From: Mesorhizobium sp. WSM3626
GTDB taxonomy: Bacteria > Pseudomonadota > Alphaproteobacteria > Rhizobiales > Rhizobiaceae
DNA: 64,000 nucleotides
Direction: 5' to 3'
NCBI RefSeq assembly: GCF_000513935.1
Contig: NZ_AZUY01000008.1
Coordinates: 109,754 to 173,753, forward strand
In this document: piece by piece, positions 33,824 through 42,683 of the stretch
Layout of the letters: every line of letters starts with the position of its first letter
How positions within the stretch are numbered: the stretch's first letter is position 1
Notes under the pieces: model-generated
What the model was told of the DNA's origin: nothing
What the model saw: the letters and a program-made list of their open reading frames with translations, nothing else
The model's database searches: none
Position numbers and translations under genes: made by a program

Positions 33824-36133
33824 ATGATCGCGGAATCCGACAGCCAACCGGTCGACGCAGGCGACGGTATCGGTGCAGGTGACGACATCGATGCGGCACC
33901 GGCGCAAGCGCCGGCGTCTGCGCGGCGGTTTATCGCCGCGCCGCCGCTGGTGCCCGATCAGCAACCGGTCAAGCGGGAAGGCCTGCCGATCCTGACCTTC
34001 GTTGTCATGGCGCTGGCAGGCCTCTCCTACCTCACCGGGGCGCCGGCCTTCATCGGCGTGGCGTTGCTGGCAACCGGCCTTGCCGGCCTGGCCATGCATC
34101 TGCACGCCAGACGCAGCGTGCGCCGCAATACGGTCATGCTTGACGAAACCACCGCCCGCAACCGCGCCGAGATCGAGACGCTGGCCGACCGCATGTGGGA
34201 GATGCAGGAAAGCGAGGAGCGCTTTCGCGGTCTCATCGATGCGCTTGGCGACCTCGTTATCCATCGCGACCGCGACGGTTACATCGTCTATGCCAACAAG
34301 GTGTTCGCCGACCTTGTCGAAACCGATCAGCGCGACCTTGCCGGCAAGACGCTGGCCGAGCTCGGCATCGAGGTCGGTATCGTTCCCGATGCCGCTTTCT
34401 CGGACCATGAATGCCTGAGTTCCACCGACGTTGAAATCCGCACGCCGACCGGCCCGCGCTGGTTCTCGTGGATCGAGCTGTCGGTGCGCGACAAGGACAG
34501 CAATGCCGTCTCGCATCGCGCCATCGCCCGCGACATCACCGCACGCAAGCGCGCCGAATCATCCATGATCACCGCGCGCGAGCGCGCTGAGTTCGCAAGC
34601 CAGGCCAAGTCGCGCTTCCTCGCCACGGTCAGCCATGAGATCCGCACGCCGATGAACGGCATCATGGGCATGGCCAGACTGCTCGCCGACACCAGGCTGT
34701 CGCCGGAGCAGCAGACCTATGTCGGGGCCATCTCAACTTCGGCCAGCGCCTTGCTTGCCCTGATCGAGGATCTGCTCGACTATTCCAAGATCGAGGCCGG
34801 ACGCTTCGATCCCGAACCGCAGCCGATGTCCGTGCGCGAGATCGCCGACAACATCATCGAATTGATGGCCGCACGCGCCTTCGCCAAGAATATTGGCCTC
34901 GGCTGCCATGTCGAACCGGATGTGCCGCAATTGATCACAGCCGATCCGGGCCGGGTCAGGCAGGTGCTGCTCAACCTCATCGGCAACGCCATCAAGTTCA
35001 CCGACAGCGGCGGCGTTCTGGTCAGCGTCGCGCGCGCCCGCGCAGAGACCACCGACCGCATCTGCTTCACCATCGCCGATACCGGTCCCGGCCTGCGCGA
35101 CGAGGACATGGAGCGCATCTTCGAGGAATTCGAGCAGGCCGACGGCACCTCGACGCGCCCGCATGGCGGTGCCGGACTGGGACTTGCCATCTCCAAGCGC
35201 CTGGTGGCCGCCATGGGCGGCGCGATTTCGGTTTCCAGCCGGCTTGGCCAGGGATCGGAATTCGTCTTCGAAATTCCCGCCATATCAGCCACCGAGCCGC
35301 CGCAGGGCCGGTTGAACGCGCTTGCCGGGCGACGCGCCGTGATCCTGTCCAAGAACACCGTCGAGGCCGACGCCATCGCCCGCACCATCCGCGCCAATGG
35401 CGGCGCGGCCGGCATGGCCACCACCGTGGCTCAGGCCGCTTCCTTTGCCGACGGCTGCGACGTGCTTCTGGTCGACGCGGCCCTGGAAGAGAGTGACGGA
35501 AGACTGCTCAAGCGGCTTCGTCAACATGGGTTCGCCAATTGCGAAGCCATCACGCTGATTGCCCCCACCGATCGCGGCATGCTTGGCGAGTTTCGCGGCA
35601 GCGGCTACGCGACATTCCTTGCCCGGCCAGTGCGCGGAGGAACACTCTTGCGTGTCCTTTTGAGCAGCCACGCACCGGTCCTTGCCCCGCCGCAGCCGGA
35701 AAAACGACGCGCACCGGCGCTTCGTGCGTCAGGCGAACGCCAGCAGGGCCTGTCCGTGCTGATCGCCGAGGACAACGACATCAATGCGATGCTGGCCCGT
35801 GCAACGCTGCTGAAGGCCGGGCATCGCGTCAAGGTGGTCGGCAATGGCAAGGCCGCCGTCGAGGCGGTCACTGGCGCCGGCCACAACCGCCGTTTCGACG
35901 TGGTGCTGATGGATCTGCATATGCCGGTCATGGACGGGCTGGACGCCATCGCCGCGATTCGTCGCCATGAGGAGGAGACATCCGTGCCGCCCGTGCCGAT
36001 CATGGTGCTGTCGGCCGATAGCCAGGAAAAGACCCGCCATGCGGTGCTTGCCCACGGCGCCAGCGGCTTCGTCACCAAGCCGCTTGACCCCGAGGCGCTG
36101 GTCAGCGCCGTCGAAGGCCAGGTCGCCGCTTGA
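33824..36133 (+). CDS. hybrid sensor histidine kinase/response regulator
   Basis: 769 aa. An N-terminal membrane hairpin (about residues 45-90), then a PAS domain (about 125-240, [20 protein letters not shown]), HisKA with the phospho-His in [20 protein letters not shown], and HATPase_c ([45 protein letters not shown]). A degenerate receiver follows (about 500-625: Asp kept in [13 protein letters not shown], acidic pocket lost, Lys replaced by Arg). The C-terminal receiver is intact ([38 protein letters not shown]). No partner gene is adjacent. The signal is unknown. Confidence 0.93.
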   Translation: MIAESDSQPVDAGDGIGAGDDIDAAPAQAPASARRFIAAPPLVPDQQPVKREGLPILTFVVMALAGLSYLTGAPAFIGVALLATGLAGLAMHLHARRSVRRNTVMLDETTARNRAEIETLADRMWEMQESEERFRGLIDALGDLVIHRDRDGYIVYANKVFADLVETDQRDLAGKTLAELGIEVGIVPDAAFSDHECLSSTDVEIRTPTGPRWFSWIELSVRDKDSNAVSHRAIARDITARKRAESSMITARERAEFASQAKSRFLATVSHEIRTPMNGIMGMARLLADTRLSPEQQTYVGAISTSASALLALIEDLLDYSKIEAGRFDPEPQPMSVREIADNIIELMAARAFAKNIGLGCHVEPDVPQLITADPGRVRQVLLNLIGNAIKFTDSGGVLVSVARARAETTDRICFTIADTGPGLRDEDMERIFEEFEQADGTSTRPHGGAGLGLAISKRLVAAMGGAISVSSRLGQGSEFVFEIPAISATEPPQGRLNALAGRRAVILSKNTVEADAIARTIRANGGAAGMATTVAQAASFADGCDVLLVDAALEESDGRLLKRLRQHGFANCEAITLIAPTDRGMLGEFRGSGYATFLARPVRGGTLLRVLLSSHAPVLAPPQPEKRRAPALRASGERQQGLSVLIAEDNDINAMLARATLLKAGHRVKVVGNGKAAVEAVTGAGHNRRFDVVLMDLHMPVMDGLDAIAAIRRHEEETSVPPVPIMVLSADSQEKTRHAVLAHGASGFVTKPLDPEALVSAVEGQVAA

Positions 36134-36360
36134 GCCGTCTTTTCCCGTGCGTGGCTGACGAAGGCCACCAAAAAAGCAGCCCGGTTTCGGCGCCCGCGAA
36201 CACGACGCACCTGGGGCCTTGTGACGCAACATAGCCGGTTGACCGCTTTCGCCAGCCGACGAAGTATTGCCCGCGACGCCGTATCACGGTACTGTCACAA
36301 TCCTGTTGCACCTACACCGTATCCCCGTGCCAAGAGGGATGGCTCGAAGGAGAATCACTC

Positions 36361-37248
36361 GTGCATACAGTTATGCCGGAATGTGACACTCGGCCGAACG
36401 CCAGCAGCGCCTTGCTCGCCGGACGTAATGTCGATTCCGTCATAAAAGGCGCAGCGCTCGGCCGTATCGGCAACCTCGAAGTGCGGCTTGCCCGCAACGA
36501 GGCCGAGATCGCGGCCGCGCAGGAAGTGCGTTACCGTGTATTTTATGATGAGCTTGGCGCCAGGAAGGATTTGTTCCAGGCGCAGGACCGCCGCGACGCC
36601 GACCGTTTCGACCCGCTCTGCGACCATCTGCTCGTCCTCGATACCACGCTTTCCGGCCCTGAGCACCGCCGCATCGTCGGCACCTATCGCTTGCTGCGGC
36701 AAGAAATCGCGGCAACCGCCGGCGGCTTCTATTCCGAAGGCGAATTCGAGCTGACCAAGCTCATCGCCCGTCATCCCGGCCAGCGTTTCCTCGAACTCGG
36801 CCGCTCCTGTGTTTTACCCGAATACCGTTCGAAGCGCACCATCGAGGCGCTGTGGCAAGGCATCTGGGCCTATATCAATCATTACGAAATCGGCGTGATG
36901 ACCGGTTGTGCCTCATTCCACGGCACCGTGCCTGCGGCGCATGCCGAGGCGCTCACCTATCTCGCCCATCATTGCCGCACAAACTCGGCCTGGGACGTGC
37001 GTGCTGTGTCCGAACGTTATTGCTCCATGGACCTGATGCCGATCGAGGCGGTCAACACCAAGGCGGCGATCGCGGCGATGCCGCCTCTGGTCAAGGGCTA
37101 TCTGCGGGTAGGCGCTCGCATCGGCGATGGTTGCGTCATCGACCGCGAATTCTCCACGGTCGACATTTTCGTCGTGATGCCGGTCAAGGAGATCGGCGCA
37201 CGCTACGTCAATTATTATGGCGGGGAAGCGCAGCGCTTCGCCGCGTGA
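36361..37248 (+). CDS. olsB: L-ornithine N(alpha)-acyltransferase (ornithine lipid synthesis)
   Basis: 295 aa from a GTG start with AAGGAGA seven bases upstream. Makes lyso-ornithine lipid from ornithine and 3-hydroxyacyl-ACP. The GNAT-like fold shows LARNEAEIAAAQEVRYRVFY, FDPLCDHLLVLD, RFLELGRSCVLPEYRSKRTI and TGCASFHGTVPAAHAEALTY, as in rhizobial OlsB. The partner olsA is not next to it. Ornithine lipids replace phospholipids under phosphate limitation. Confidence 0.93.
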   Translation: MHTVMPECDTRPNASSALLAGRNVDSVIKGAALGRIGNLEVRLARNEAEIAAAQEVRYRVFYDELGARKDLFQAQDRRDADRFDPLCDHLLVLDTTLSGPEHRRIVGTYRLLRQEIAATAGGFYSEGEFELTKLIARHPGQRFLELGRSCVLPEYRSKRTIEALWQGIWAYINHYEIGVMTGCASFHGTVPAAHAEALTYLAHHCRTNSAWDVRAVSERYCSMDLMPIEAVNTKAAIAAMPPLVKGYLRVGARIGDGCVIDREFSTVDIFVVMPVKEIGARYVNYYGGEAQRFAA

Positions 37249-37251
37249 CGA

Positions 37252-37380
37252 TAGCGAATAGCGAATAGCGAATAGCGAATAGCGAATAGCGAATAGCGAA
37301 TAGCGAATAGCGAATAGCGAGAGTTATGCCGCAGCCGTGTAGGCTGCCAACCCTATTCGCTACTCACTACTCGCTATTCC
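37252..37380. repeat. heptamer array (TAGCGAA) with complementary arm
   Basis: Ten TAGCGAA-type units (the last TAGCGAG) run from 37252 to 37321. A small hairpin follows (GCAGCC/GGCTGC, 37331-37347). Then four near-complementary units CTATTCG, CTACTCA, CTACTCG, CTATTCC occupy 37353-37380. The whole can fold as a long branched stem between the ends of the convergent olsB and channel genes and may act as a two-way terminator. Confidence 0.85.
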
Positions 37381-37387
37381 CTTCTTT

Positions 37388-38020
37388 TCACGGAATGTCT
37401 TCCGGCCGCCGGCCGGGCCGGCTCTTGTAGGATGGAAAGGTCCAGCCGAAACGGAGCGCACCGCCGCGCACCGCGAATGCCGCGGCGAAGCCGGCCAGCT
37501 CAGAAACGATCGGCGGCAATCCTGTGACATCGCCAGCCGTGAAGATTGCAGCGCCCGCGAGAGCGGCCGTAACATAGATCTCCGGCCTCAGCAGCACCGA
37601 GGGTTCGCCCGCCAACAGATCGCGCAAGATGCCGCCCGACGTGGCGGTGAGCACGCCGGTGATGACGGAAACGACCGGCGAACCGGTAATGGCCAGGCCC
37701 TTGGCCGCACCCATAACCGAAAAAGCGGCCAATCCGATAGCGTCGAGCCAGAGCAGCCACTTCCAGCGTGATTCGACACGGTGCGCACCAAAGAACACCA
37801 GCACCGCGACCGCCGCGCAGATCAGCACGTAGCTGGAGTTGGCGACCCAGAAAACCGGCAGATTGAGGATGACGTCGCGAAGCGTGCCGCCGCCGATACC
37901 GGTGACGCTGGCCAGGAACAGGAAACCGATGATGTCGAGCTGTTTGCGCGACGCCGCCAACGCCCCTGTCGCCGCGAAGACGGCAACGCCGGCATAGTCG
38001 AGAAGGGCGATGGGGTTCAT
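37388..38020 (-). CDS. trimeric intracellular cation channel family protein (UPF0126/YicG)
   Basis: 210 aa, seven hydrophobic segments in two homologous halves, each starting with a Gly-rich loop: LDYAGVAVFAATGALAASRK, and later LDAIGLAAFSVMGAAKGLAI. GIGGGTLRDVILNLPVFWV and SGGILRDLLAGEPSVLL are the paired GGxxRD motifs of this family. Bacterial TRIC homologues form potassium-permeable channels. The region before the start codon consists of heptamer repeats and lacks a visible ribosome-binding site. Confidence 0.9.
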   Translation of the reverse strand: MNPIALLDYAGVAVFAATGALAASRKQLDIIGFLFLASVTGIGGGTLRDVILNLPVFWVANSSYVLICAAVAVLVFFGAHRVESRWKWLLWLDAIGLAAFSVMGAAKGLAITGSPVVSVITGVLTATSGGILRDLLAGEPSVLLRPEIYVTAALAGAAIFTAGDVTGLPPIVSELAGFAAAFAVRGGALRFGWTFPSYKSRPGRRPEDIP

Positions 38021-38025
38021 GGGCC

Positions 38026-38146
38026 GAGCGAGTAGCGAGTAGCGAGTAGCGAGTAGCGAGTAGCGAGTAGCGGAATATCACGAAGCCGCAGCTTAGTGTC
38101 AGCCCCTATTCCCTATTCCCCATTCGCTACTCACTACTCACTATCC
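38026..38146. repeat. second heptamer array (TAGCGAG) with complementary arm
   Basis: Five perfect TAGCGAG units (38033-38067) with degenerate units at both ends. About 30 bases later, complementary units CTATTCC, CTATTCC, CCATTCG, CTACTCA, CTACTCA fill 38106-38146. It lies between the end of grpE and the start of the channel gene and mirrors the array at 37252. Confidence 0.85.
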
Positions 38147-38779
38147 TCACGCATCTTTCTCGGCCTGCTCATTGACCGGCCCTGGCTCGACCGGCGCGTC
38201 GGCCGCGATTTTCGGGCCGCCCTTGGCGACGCCGACCATGGCTGGGCGCAGCACTCGCTCGCCGATCGAATAGCCCGGCTGCACGACCTGGACCACGGTG
38301 TTGGCCGGGACATCGGGATTGGGAACTTCGAACATCGCCTGGTGGAAATTAGGATCGAACTTCTCGCCTTCCGGAGCGAGTTTCTTGACTCCATGCCGTT
38401 CCAGCGCCGACAGCATGGCGCGCTCGGTCAGATCGACGCCTTCGATCAGTGCCTTGAAGCCGGCATCCCCCGACGCCTTGGCCTCGGCGGGAATGGCATC
38501 CAGCGCGCGGCGCAGATTGTCTGACACCGACAGCATGTCACGGGCAAAATTCGCCACCGCGTAGGTGCGCGCGTCGTGCACGTCGCGCGCGGTGCGGCGG
38601 CGCAGGTTCTCCATCTCGGCCGCGACGCGCAGTGCGCGGTCCTTCAGCTCTTCGTTTTCCTTCAGCAGCCGCACAAGCGCTTCATAGTCGCCATCGATGC
38701 TGCCTTCCGTGCGCTCGACATTGGCCTCGGCCGCCTCGGCTTCACTGGGCGCGCGTTCGTCTTTTGCCTGGTCGCTCAT
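38147..38779 (-). CDS. grpE: nucleotide exchange factor GrpE
   Basis: 210 aa. The acidic, disordered N-terminus precedes a long helix ([40 protein letters not shown]). The C-terminal beta domain shows LEPEGEKF-type [20 protein letters not shown] and [20 protein letters not shown], the GrpE signature. Releases ADP from DnaK. A sigma-32-like promoter precedes it. dnaK and hrcA are not in this window. Confidence 0.96.
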   Translation of the reverse strand: MSDQAKDERAPSEAEAAEANVERTEGSIDGDYEALVRLLKENEELKDRALRVAAEMENLRRRTARDVHDARTYAVANFARDMLSVSDNLRRALDAIPAEAKASGDAGFKALIEGVDLTERAMLSALERHGVKKLAPEGEKFDPNFHQAMFEVPNPDVPANTVVQVVQPGYSIGERVLRPAMVGVAKGGPKIAADAPVEPGPVNEQAEKDA

Positions 38780-38820
38780 CGCCGTTTCCCGTCATCTCGA
38801 ATGGTATGGATTTGTGCCCG

Positions 38821-38852
38821 ATATCGAGGTTCGCAGGCCAAAAATCAAGGGG
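38821..38852 (-). promoter_or_regulatory. candidate heat-shock promoter of grpE
   Basis: On the minus strand, CCCCTTGAT (-35, 38852-38844) and CGATAT (-10, 38826-38821) are separated by 17 bases. This is close to the rhizobial RpoH pattern (CNCTTGAA, then CCATAT) and fits a heat-shock gene 41 bases downstream. Confidence 0.4.
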
Positions 38853-39017
38853 AAAGCGACCGTAACGACCTTTCACCGGACCTGGAAGGCGCCAAGGCGG
38901 TAGTCCGATTTTAATTCAAATTTTACCGTGCTTGCCGGCTTTGCTTGCCACAAGGCCGTGATGCGGGAACCATTCCGTCGCTGGAGGAGTTTGGGACCCG
39001 ACGCAGGACTTGAACCG

Positions 39018-39227
39018 ATGACCCGCAACAAGCTCGAAAAAACAGAAAGGCTCGCTGCGGAGGTTCGGCGCCAGATCGGCGCCGAGGCGATGAAGCGCTT
39101 TCTGCGCACCTTGCCAGCCTTCCGCACCGAAACCGACATCCCGGACCGCTTCGGGCAATTGCTCGACCACCTCGACAGGGTCGAGGATGGCGACGTCGGC
39201 TGGCGACGGGCAGTGAGGATCGACTAG
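39018..39227 (+). CDS. NepR-like small protein (possible anti-sigma factor)
   Basis: 69 aa from the ATG at 39018. After a basic helix (RNKLEKTERLAAEVRRQIG) comes TDIPDRFGQLLDHLDRVEDG, which closely resembles the conserved second helix of NepR (VPDRFxxLLxxLDxxE), the anti-sigma factor that holds EcfG in the general stress response. The usual neighbours ecfG and phyR are absent. The spacing between the two helices is longer than in typical NepR, so it may be a diverged paralogue or unrelated. Confidence 0.45.
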   Translation: MTRNKLEKTERLAAEVRRQIGAEAMKRFLRTLPAFRTETDIPDRFGQLLDHLDRVEDGDVGWRRAVRID

Positions 39228-39306
39228 GCCTTACGCGACAATTACGCACAGTAACTTTACGTGATCATCGGCTTGCGGTGGCGGCGCACCCCGCCTATGC
39301 TTCCTG

Positions 39307-40329
39307 ATGAACATGATTTCCCCCGAAGCGGCGGCCAATAGCAAGCGCGCCTGGCTCAAGATCCTGGCGCGCTACAAGAAGCCTGACAGGCGGCGCAGCG
39401 CACTCGAACTTGCCATCACCCTCATTCCCTTCGCCACTCTGTGGGCTCTGTCGTCCGCGGCCTATGCCTATGGTCATTGGTGGGGACTGATCCTCATCTT
39501 GCCCGCGGCCGGATTCCTGGTGCGGATTTTCATGATCCAGCACGATTGCGGCCATGGCTCCTTCTTTGCCAATCGCCATGCCGATGACTGGATCGGTCGT
39601 GCGCTGGGCATCCTGACGCTGACGCCTTACGACTGCTGGCGGCGCGCCCATGCCACGCATCATGCCAGCGCCGGCAATCTCGACGAGCGCGGCATGGGAG
39701 ACATCAGGACGTTGACCGTCGCCGAATACCGGCGGATGTCCTGGCGGGGCCGTCTGGCCTACCGTCTCTACCGCCATCCCCTGGTGATGTTCGGCCTGGG
39801 GCCGGTCTGGCTGTTCATCTTCTCGCAAAGGCTGCCCGTCGGCATGATGCGCGGCGGCCTGACGCCCTGGGTTTCGTCAATGACCACCAATCTTGGCATC
39901 GCGCTTGCCGCGGCCATCCTCATCTGGGTCATCGGTCCCGGCGCGTTCCTGATTGTCCATCTGCCGATCGTCATTCTCGCCGGTTCGGCCGGCATCTGGC
40001 TGTTCTATGTCCAGCACCAGTTCGAGGAGACCGAGTGGGCGAAGGATGGGGAATGGGAGTTCCAGCACGCCGCCCTGCATGGCTCGTCCTATTACGACCT
40101 GCCGCCGGTGCTGAACTGGCTCACCGGCAATATCGGCGTTCATCACGTCCACCACCTCTCCGCCAGGGTGCCCGGCTACCGGCTGCAGGAAGTGCTGCGG
40201 GACTATCCCGAGTTGCGCGGTATCGGCCGCGTCACGCTGATCGAGAGCCTGCGCTGCGTCAAACTGGCCTTGTGGGACGAAAGCCGCAGCAAGCTGATAT
40301 CGTTCCGCGAGGCACACGCGGCGCTATAG
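39307..40329 (+). CDS. fatty acid desaturase
   Basis: 340 aa integral-membrane di-iron enzyme. Three His boxes are in place: HDCGHGSFF, RRAHATHHASAG and IGVHHVHHLSARVPGY. Hydrophobic helices lie between (ELAITLIPFATLWALSSAAY, LGIALAAAILIWVIGPGAFL). The second box begins with Arg-Arg-Ala-His. It introduces double bonds into membrane lipids; position and substrate are unknown. A hydroxylase of the same family is an alternative. Confidence 0.92.
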   Translation: MNMISPEAAANSKRAWLKILARYKKPDRRRSALELAITLIPFATLWALSSAAYAYGHWWGLILILPAAGFLVRIFMIQHDCGHGSFFANRHADDWIGRALGILTLTPYDCWRRAHATHHASAGNLDERGMGDIRTLTVAEYRRMSWRGRLAYRLYRHPLVMFGLGPVWLFIFSQRLPVGMMRGGLTPWVSSMTTNLGIALAAAILIWVIGPGAFLIVHLPIVILAGSAGIWLFYVQHQFEETEWAKDGEWEFQHAALHGSSYYDLPPVLNWLTGNIGVHHVHHLSARVPGYRLQEVLRDYPELRGIGRVTLIESLRCVKLALWDESRSKLISFREAHAAL

Positions 40330-40342
40330 GCGGTCCACGCAG

Positions 40343-40376
40343 CGGACGAAACGCCAATTGCTTGGCTTTTCGTCCG
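40343..40376. terminator. stem-loop between convergent desaturase and PfpI genes
   Basis: CGGACGAAA (40343-40351) pairs with TTTCGTCCG (40368-40376), with an inner stem GCCAA/TTGGC around TTGC. A second stem, GGCCGGA/TCCGGCC (40386-40427), follows. Both lie between two gene ends. Confidence 0.65.
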
Positions 40377-40440
40377 ATGACCAAGGGCCGGATGAGAGGC
40401 AGCGCAAAGCTTCTCAACCGTCCGGCCAGCCCTCAAAGCC

Positions 40441-41061
40441 TCAGGCCGCCTGCCGCTCGTCGCGCATCAGGATCTCGCCATGGCGGATCTCAGTACCCAG
40501 CACCTTCAGGCATTCGCGGATGAAATTGGACAGGCCCGGCCAGCCCTTGGCCGAAACAAGATTGCCGTCGACATGGGCTCCGTTCGGCGCGACGTCGATA
40601 TAGATGCCGCCCGCCAGCGTCACCTCCGGCTCGCAATAGTGAAGCGCAGCCACTTCCCTGCCCCGCACCACGCCGTCGACCGCGATCAGGATCTGCACGC
40701 CATGGCAGATGGTGAAGATCGGCTTGCCTGTCTCATGGAAGTGCCGCACCAGCGCCTGCACGCGCTTGTCGATGCGGATGTATTCGGGACCGCGGCCGCC
40801 CGCCGCGTAAACGGCATCGTACTGGGCCGGATCCACCTCGGAAAACGTCTTGTTGAGGATGTAATCGTGGCCGGGCTTTTCGGTGTAGGTCTGGTGGCCT
40901 TCGAAATCGTGCAGCGATGTCTTCAGCACGTCGCCGGCCTTCTTGTCCGGGCAGACGACATGCACGGTGTGGCCGACGGCATGCATGGCTTGCTCAAAGA
41001 CGAAAATTTCATATTCCTCGCTGAACTCGCCAACGAGCATCAATATCTTCTTGCCAGCCAT
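40441..41061 (-). CDS. DJ-1/PfpI family protein
   Basis: 206 aa. The nucleophile elbow is KPIFTICHGVQILIAVDGVV with the reactive Cys, and the family's YDAVYAAGGRGPEYIRIDKR precedes it. The class I glutamine-amidotransferase-like fold acts as a protease, deglycase or hydratase in different members; no choice can be made here. The palindrome at 41086-41106 sits 24 bases upstream of the start. Confidence 0.9.
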   Translation of the reverse strand: MAGKKILMLVGEFSEEYEIFVFEQAMHAVGHTVHVVCPDKKAGDVLKTSLHDFEGHQTYTEKPGHDYILNKTFSEVDPAQYDAVYAAGGRGPEYIRIDKRVQALVRHFHETGKPIFTICHGVQILIAVDGVVRGREVAALHYCEPEVTLAGGIYIDVAPNGAHVDGNLVSAKGWPGLSNFIRECLKVLGTEIRHGEILMRDERQAA

Positions 41062-41085
41062 TCCCGGTTCCTCCCTTGGTGGCCA

Positions 41086-41106
41086 TTATTTCGCGTCGCG
41101 AAATAA
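41086..41106. promoter_or_regulatory. 10-1-10 palindrome upstream of the PfpI gene
   Basis: TTATTTCGCG (41086-41095) and CGCGAAATAA (41097-41106) are perfect reverse complements around one T. The length and position suit a dimeric repressor operator. The regulator is not identified. Confidence 0.6.
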
Positions 41107-41220
41107 CAGCATCATCCTAAGGGCAGGATCACGTAAGGAAAAGCGCAAATCGCACAATGGTAAGACCAGTTTGCGTCGTCCTCGCCCTCCTAGAAACGAA
41201 AATAGTCCCGGTGCGCTGTG

Positions 41221-41757
41221 TCAGCTGCTGCGAAGGCGCCGCCAGGAATATTTCGAACCCTTGGGCTCCGCTATAGCGGCCGGCTGGTAGTAAAGCCCCA
41301 ACCCGCCGGTACGGCCCTCTTCCAGGCGCTTCAAGAGCACTGGATTCGAGATCTCGAACTCGTCGAAGCCAAGCCGCAGCATATGCGGCAACGGGTCGAC
41401 CAGAACCTGCCCGGTAGCACGCAGCGCGCCCGTGAAATGATAGCGGCTGCGTAGCAGTTCGCCTTTGGAGAAGGAGCGGCCATCACCGAAGGCCGGGAAG
41501 GCCAGCGCCACCAGCGACAGCTGGTCGAGCAGGTCGGCGATCTTCTCGAGCTGATCGCCGGGCTGCAGCAAGACGCCGAGCCGCTCCTTCGCCGAGCGGC
41601 GCACCTCCGGGTCGAGGTCGAGGAACGCCTGCAGCGGCAGGATGAAGCGGCCATTACCGGAAAGCGCATCGGCGCTTTCGGCATGGGTCCACTCATCCTC
41701 GCGAAAACCCTCCGGGGTCCAGAGCCGGGTCTCCGGTGTCGTCGGTTCAGTCATCAA
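41221..41757 (-). CDS. DUF934 sulfur-assimilation protein
   Basis: 178 aa. GDQLEKIADLLDQLSLVALA, FPAFGDGRSFSKGELLRSRY and GALRATGQVLVDPLPHMLRL are the DUF934 core. The family is always found near sulfite reductase and APS reductase, and may assist CysH or CysI. It is the last gene of the cys run, behind a 161-base gap. Confidence 0.9.
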   Translation of the reverse strand: MMTEPTTPETRLWTPEGFREDEWTHAESADALSGNGRFILPLQAFLDLDPEVRRSAKERLGVLLQPGDQLEKIADLLDQLSLVALAFPAFGDGRSFSKGELLRSRYHFTGALRATGQVLVDPLPHMLRLGFDEFEISNPVLLKRLEEGRTGGLGLYYQPAAIAEPKGSKYSWRRLRSS

Positions 41758-41846
41758 AATTCCTAAAAATTCGAAGCGCTCAAGGGTGTGTTGAAATTCA
41801 GGTCAGGCCGCGTCGAAAACGGCTGCTTCCGAGAACCGGAGCGGAG

Positions 41847-41866
41847 CGTACTTGAAGTACGTGAGC
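41847..41866. repeat. short palindrome between cysH and DUF934
   Basis: GCGTACTTGAAGTACGTGAG contains GTACTT/AAGTAC arms around G. The motif in this form occurs between genes of several rhizobia, from memory. Its role is unknown; it may be a transcript-processing or stability hairpin. Confidence 0.35.
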
Positions 41867-41918
41867 ACCGGAAGCTCAAGAAGTGGCGGTTTGCAGGCCG
41901 GCCGAATTGCGACATACC

Positions 41919-42683
41919 CTATAGTGATGCGTCGGTCAGCGACACTTCCAGTCCCGACAGGTGAATGCCGCACTCGGTCTTGGCATGACCGGCCCAGCGG
42001 CCGCTGCGCGCGTCCTCGCCCGGCTGCACCGGCTGCGTGCAGGGAAAGCAGCCGATCGACAGATAACCATAGGCGACCAGTGGATTTTCGCGCAGCGCAT
42101 GCGCGCGCATGTAGCCGGCCTGATCCGACGTCGTCCAGCGCGCCAGTGGATTGATGCGGATGCGCGGGCCGACCGCCTCGAACACCGGAAGTGCGGCCCG
42201 TGTCGAGGCCTGGAAGCGCTTGCGGCCTGTGAACCAGGCGCGGAAGGGTGCGATGCCACGTGCCAGCGGCTCGACCTTGCGCACGTCGCAGCAGGCATCG
42301 GTGTTGTTCTGGTGCAGATTGCCGGTCGGATCGATCCGTTCGAGCGCCGCTTCGTCAGGCTTGATGACCCGGATGTTGGTCAGCCCGAAATCGGCGACCA
42401 GCGCGTCGCGATAGCCGAGCGTCTCCTCGAAATGCTTTCCGGTATCGAGGAAGACGACCGGCAGCGTGCGGTCGATCTTGGCGATCATGTGCAGCAGCAC
42501 CGCCGAATCCGCGCCGAACGAAGACACGGCGGCGATCTCGTCGTGAAACAGCTCATTGGCCGATCGTTCGATGATCTCGATCGGGCTGAGATGACCGTAG
42601 AGCGCGTCAAACCCCGCCGCCTTGGCGGCGGCGCCGTCCTCGACGTCGACAATATGGTCAAGCGGCCTTGGCTTCGCCAGCAT
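41919..42683 (-). CDS. cysH: adenylyl-sulfate (APS) reductase
   Basis: 254 aa from the ATG at 42683, which overlaps the end of cysI. Reduces APS to sulfite. SSFGADSAVLLHMIAKIDRT is the pyrophosphatase-like loop; the iron-sulfur cysteines are NTDACCDVRKVEPL and YLSIGCFPCT. The C-terminal KTECGIHL carries the catalytic Cys. The four cluster Cys favour APS over PAPS as substrate. Confidence 0.95.
   Translation of the reverse strand: MLAKPRPLDHIVDVEDGAAAKAAGFDALYGHLSPIEIIERSANELFHDEIAAVSSFGADSAVLLHMIAKIDRTLPVVFLDTGKHFEETLGYRDALVADFGLTNIRVIKPDEAALERIDPTGNLHQNNTDACCDVRKVEPLARGIAPFRAWFTGRKRFQASTRAALPVFEAVGPRIRINPLARWTTSDQAGYMRAHALRENPLVAYGYLSIGCFPCTQPVQPGEDARSGRWAGHAKTECGIHLSGLEVSLTDASL

Noticed and set aside
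37252-37380. CRISPR array
   Set aside because: Units are seven bases, contiguous and without spacers, so this is a tandem repeat.
38977-39030. Possible tRNA 3' end on the minus strand (GGTTCAAGTCC)
   Set aside because: The T-stem does not pair and no cloverleaf can be drawn; the region fits the NepR-like coding frame and its leader.
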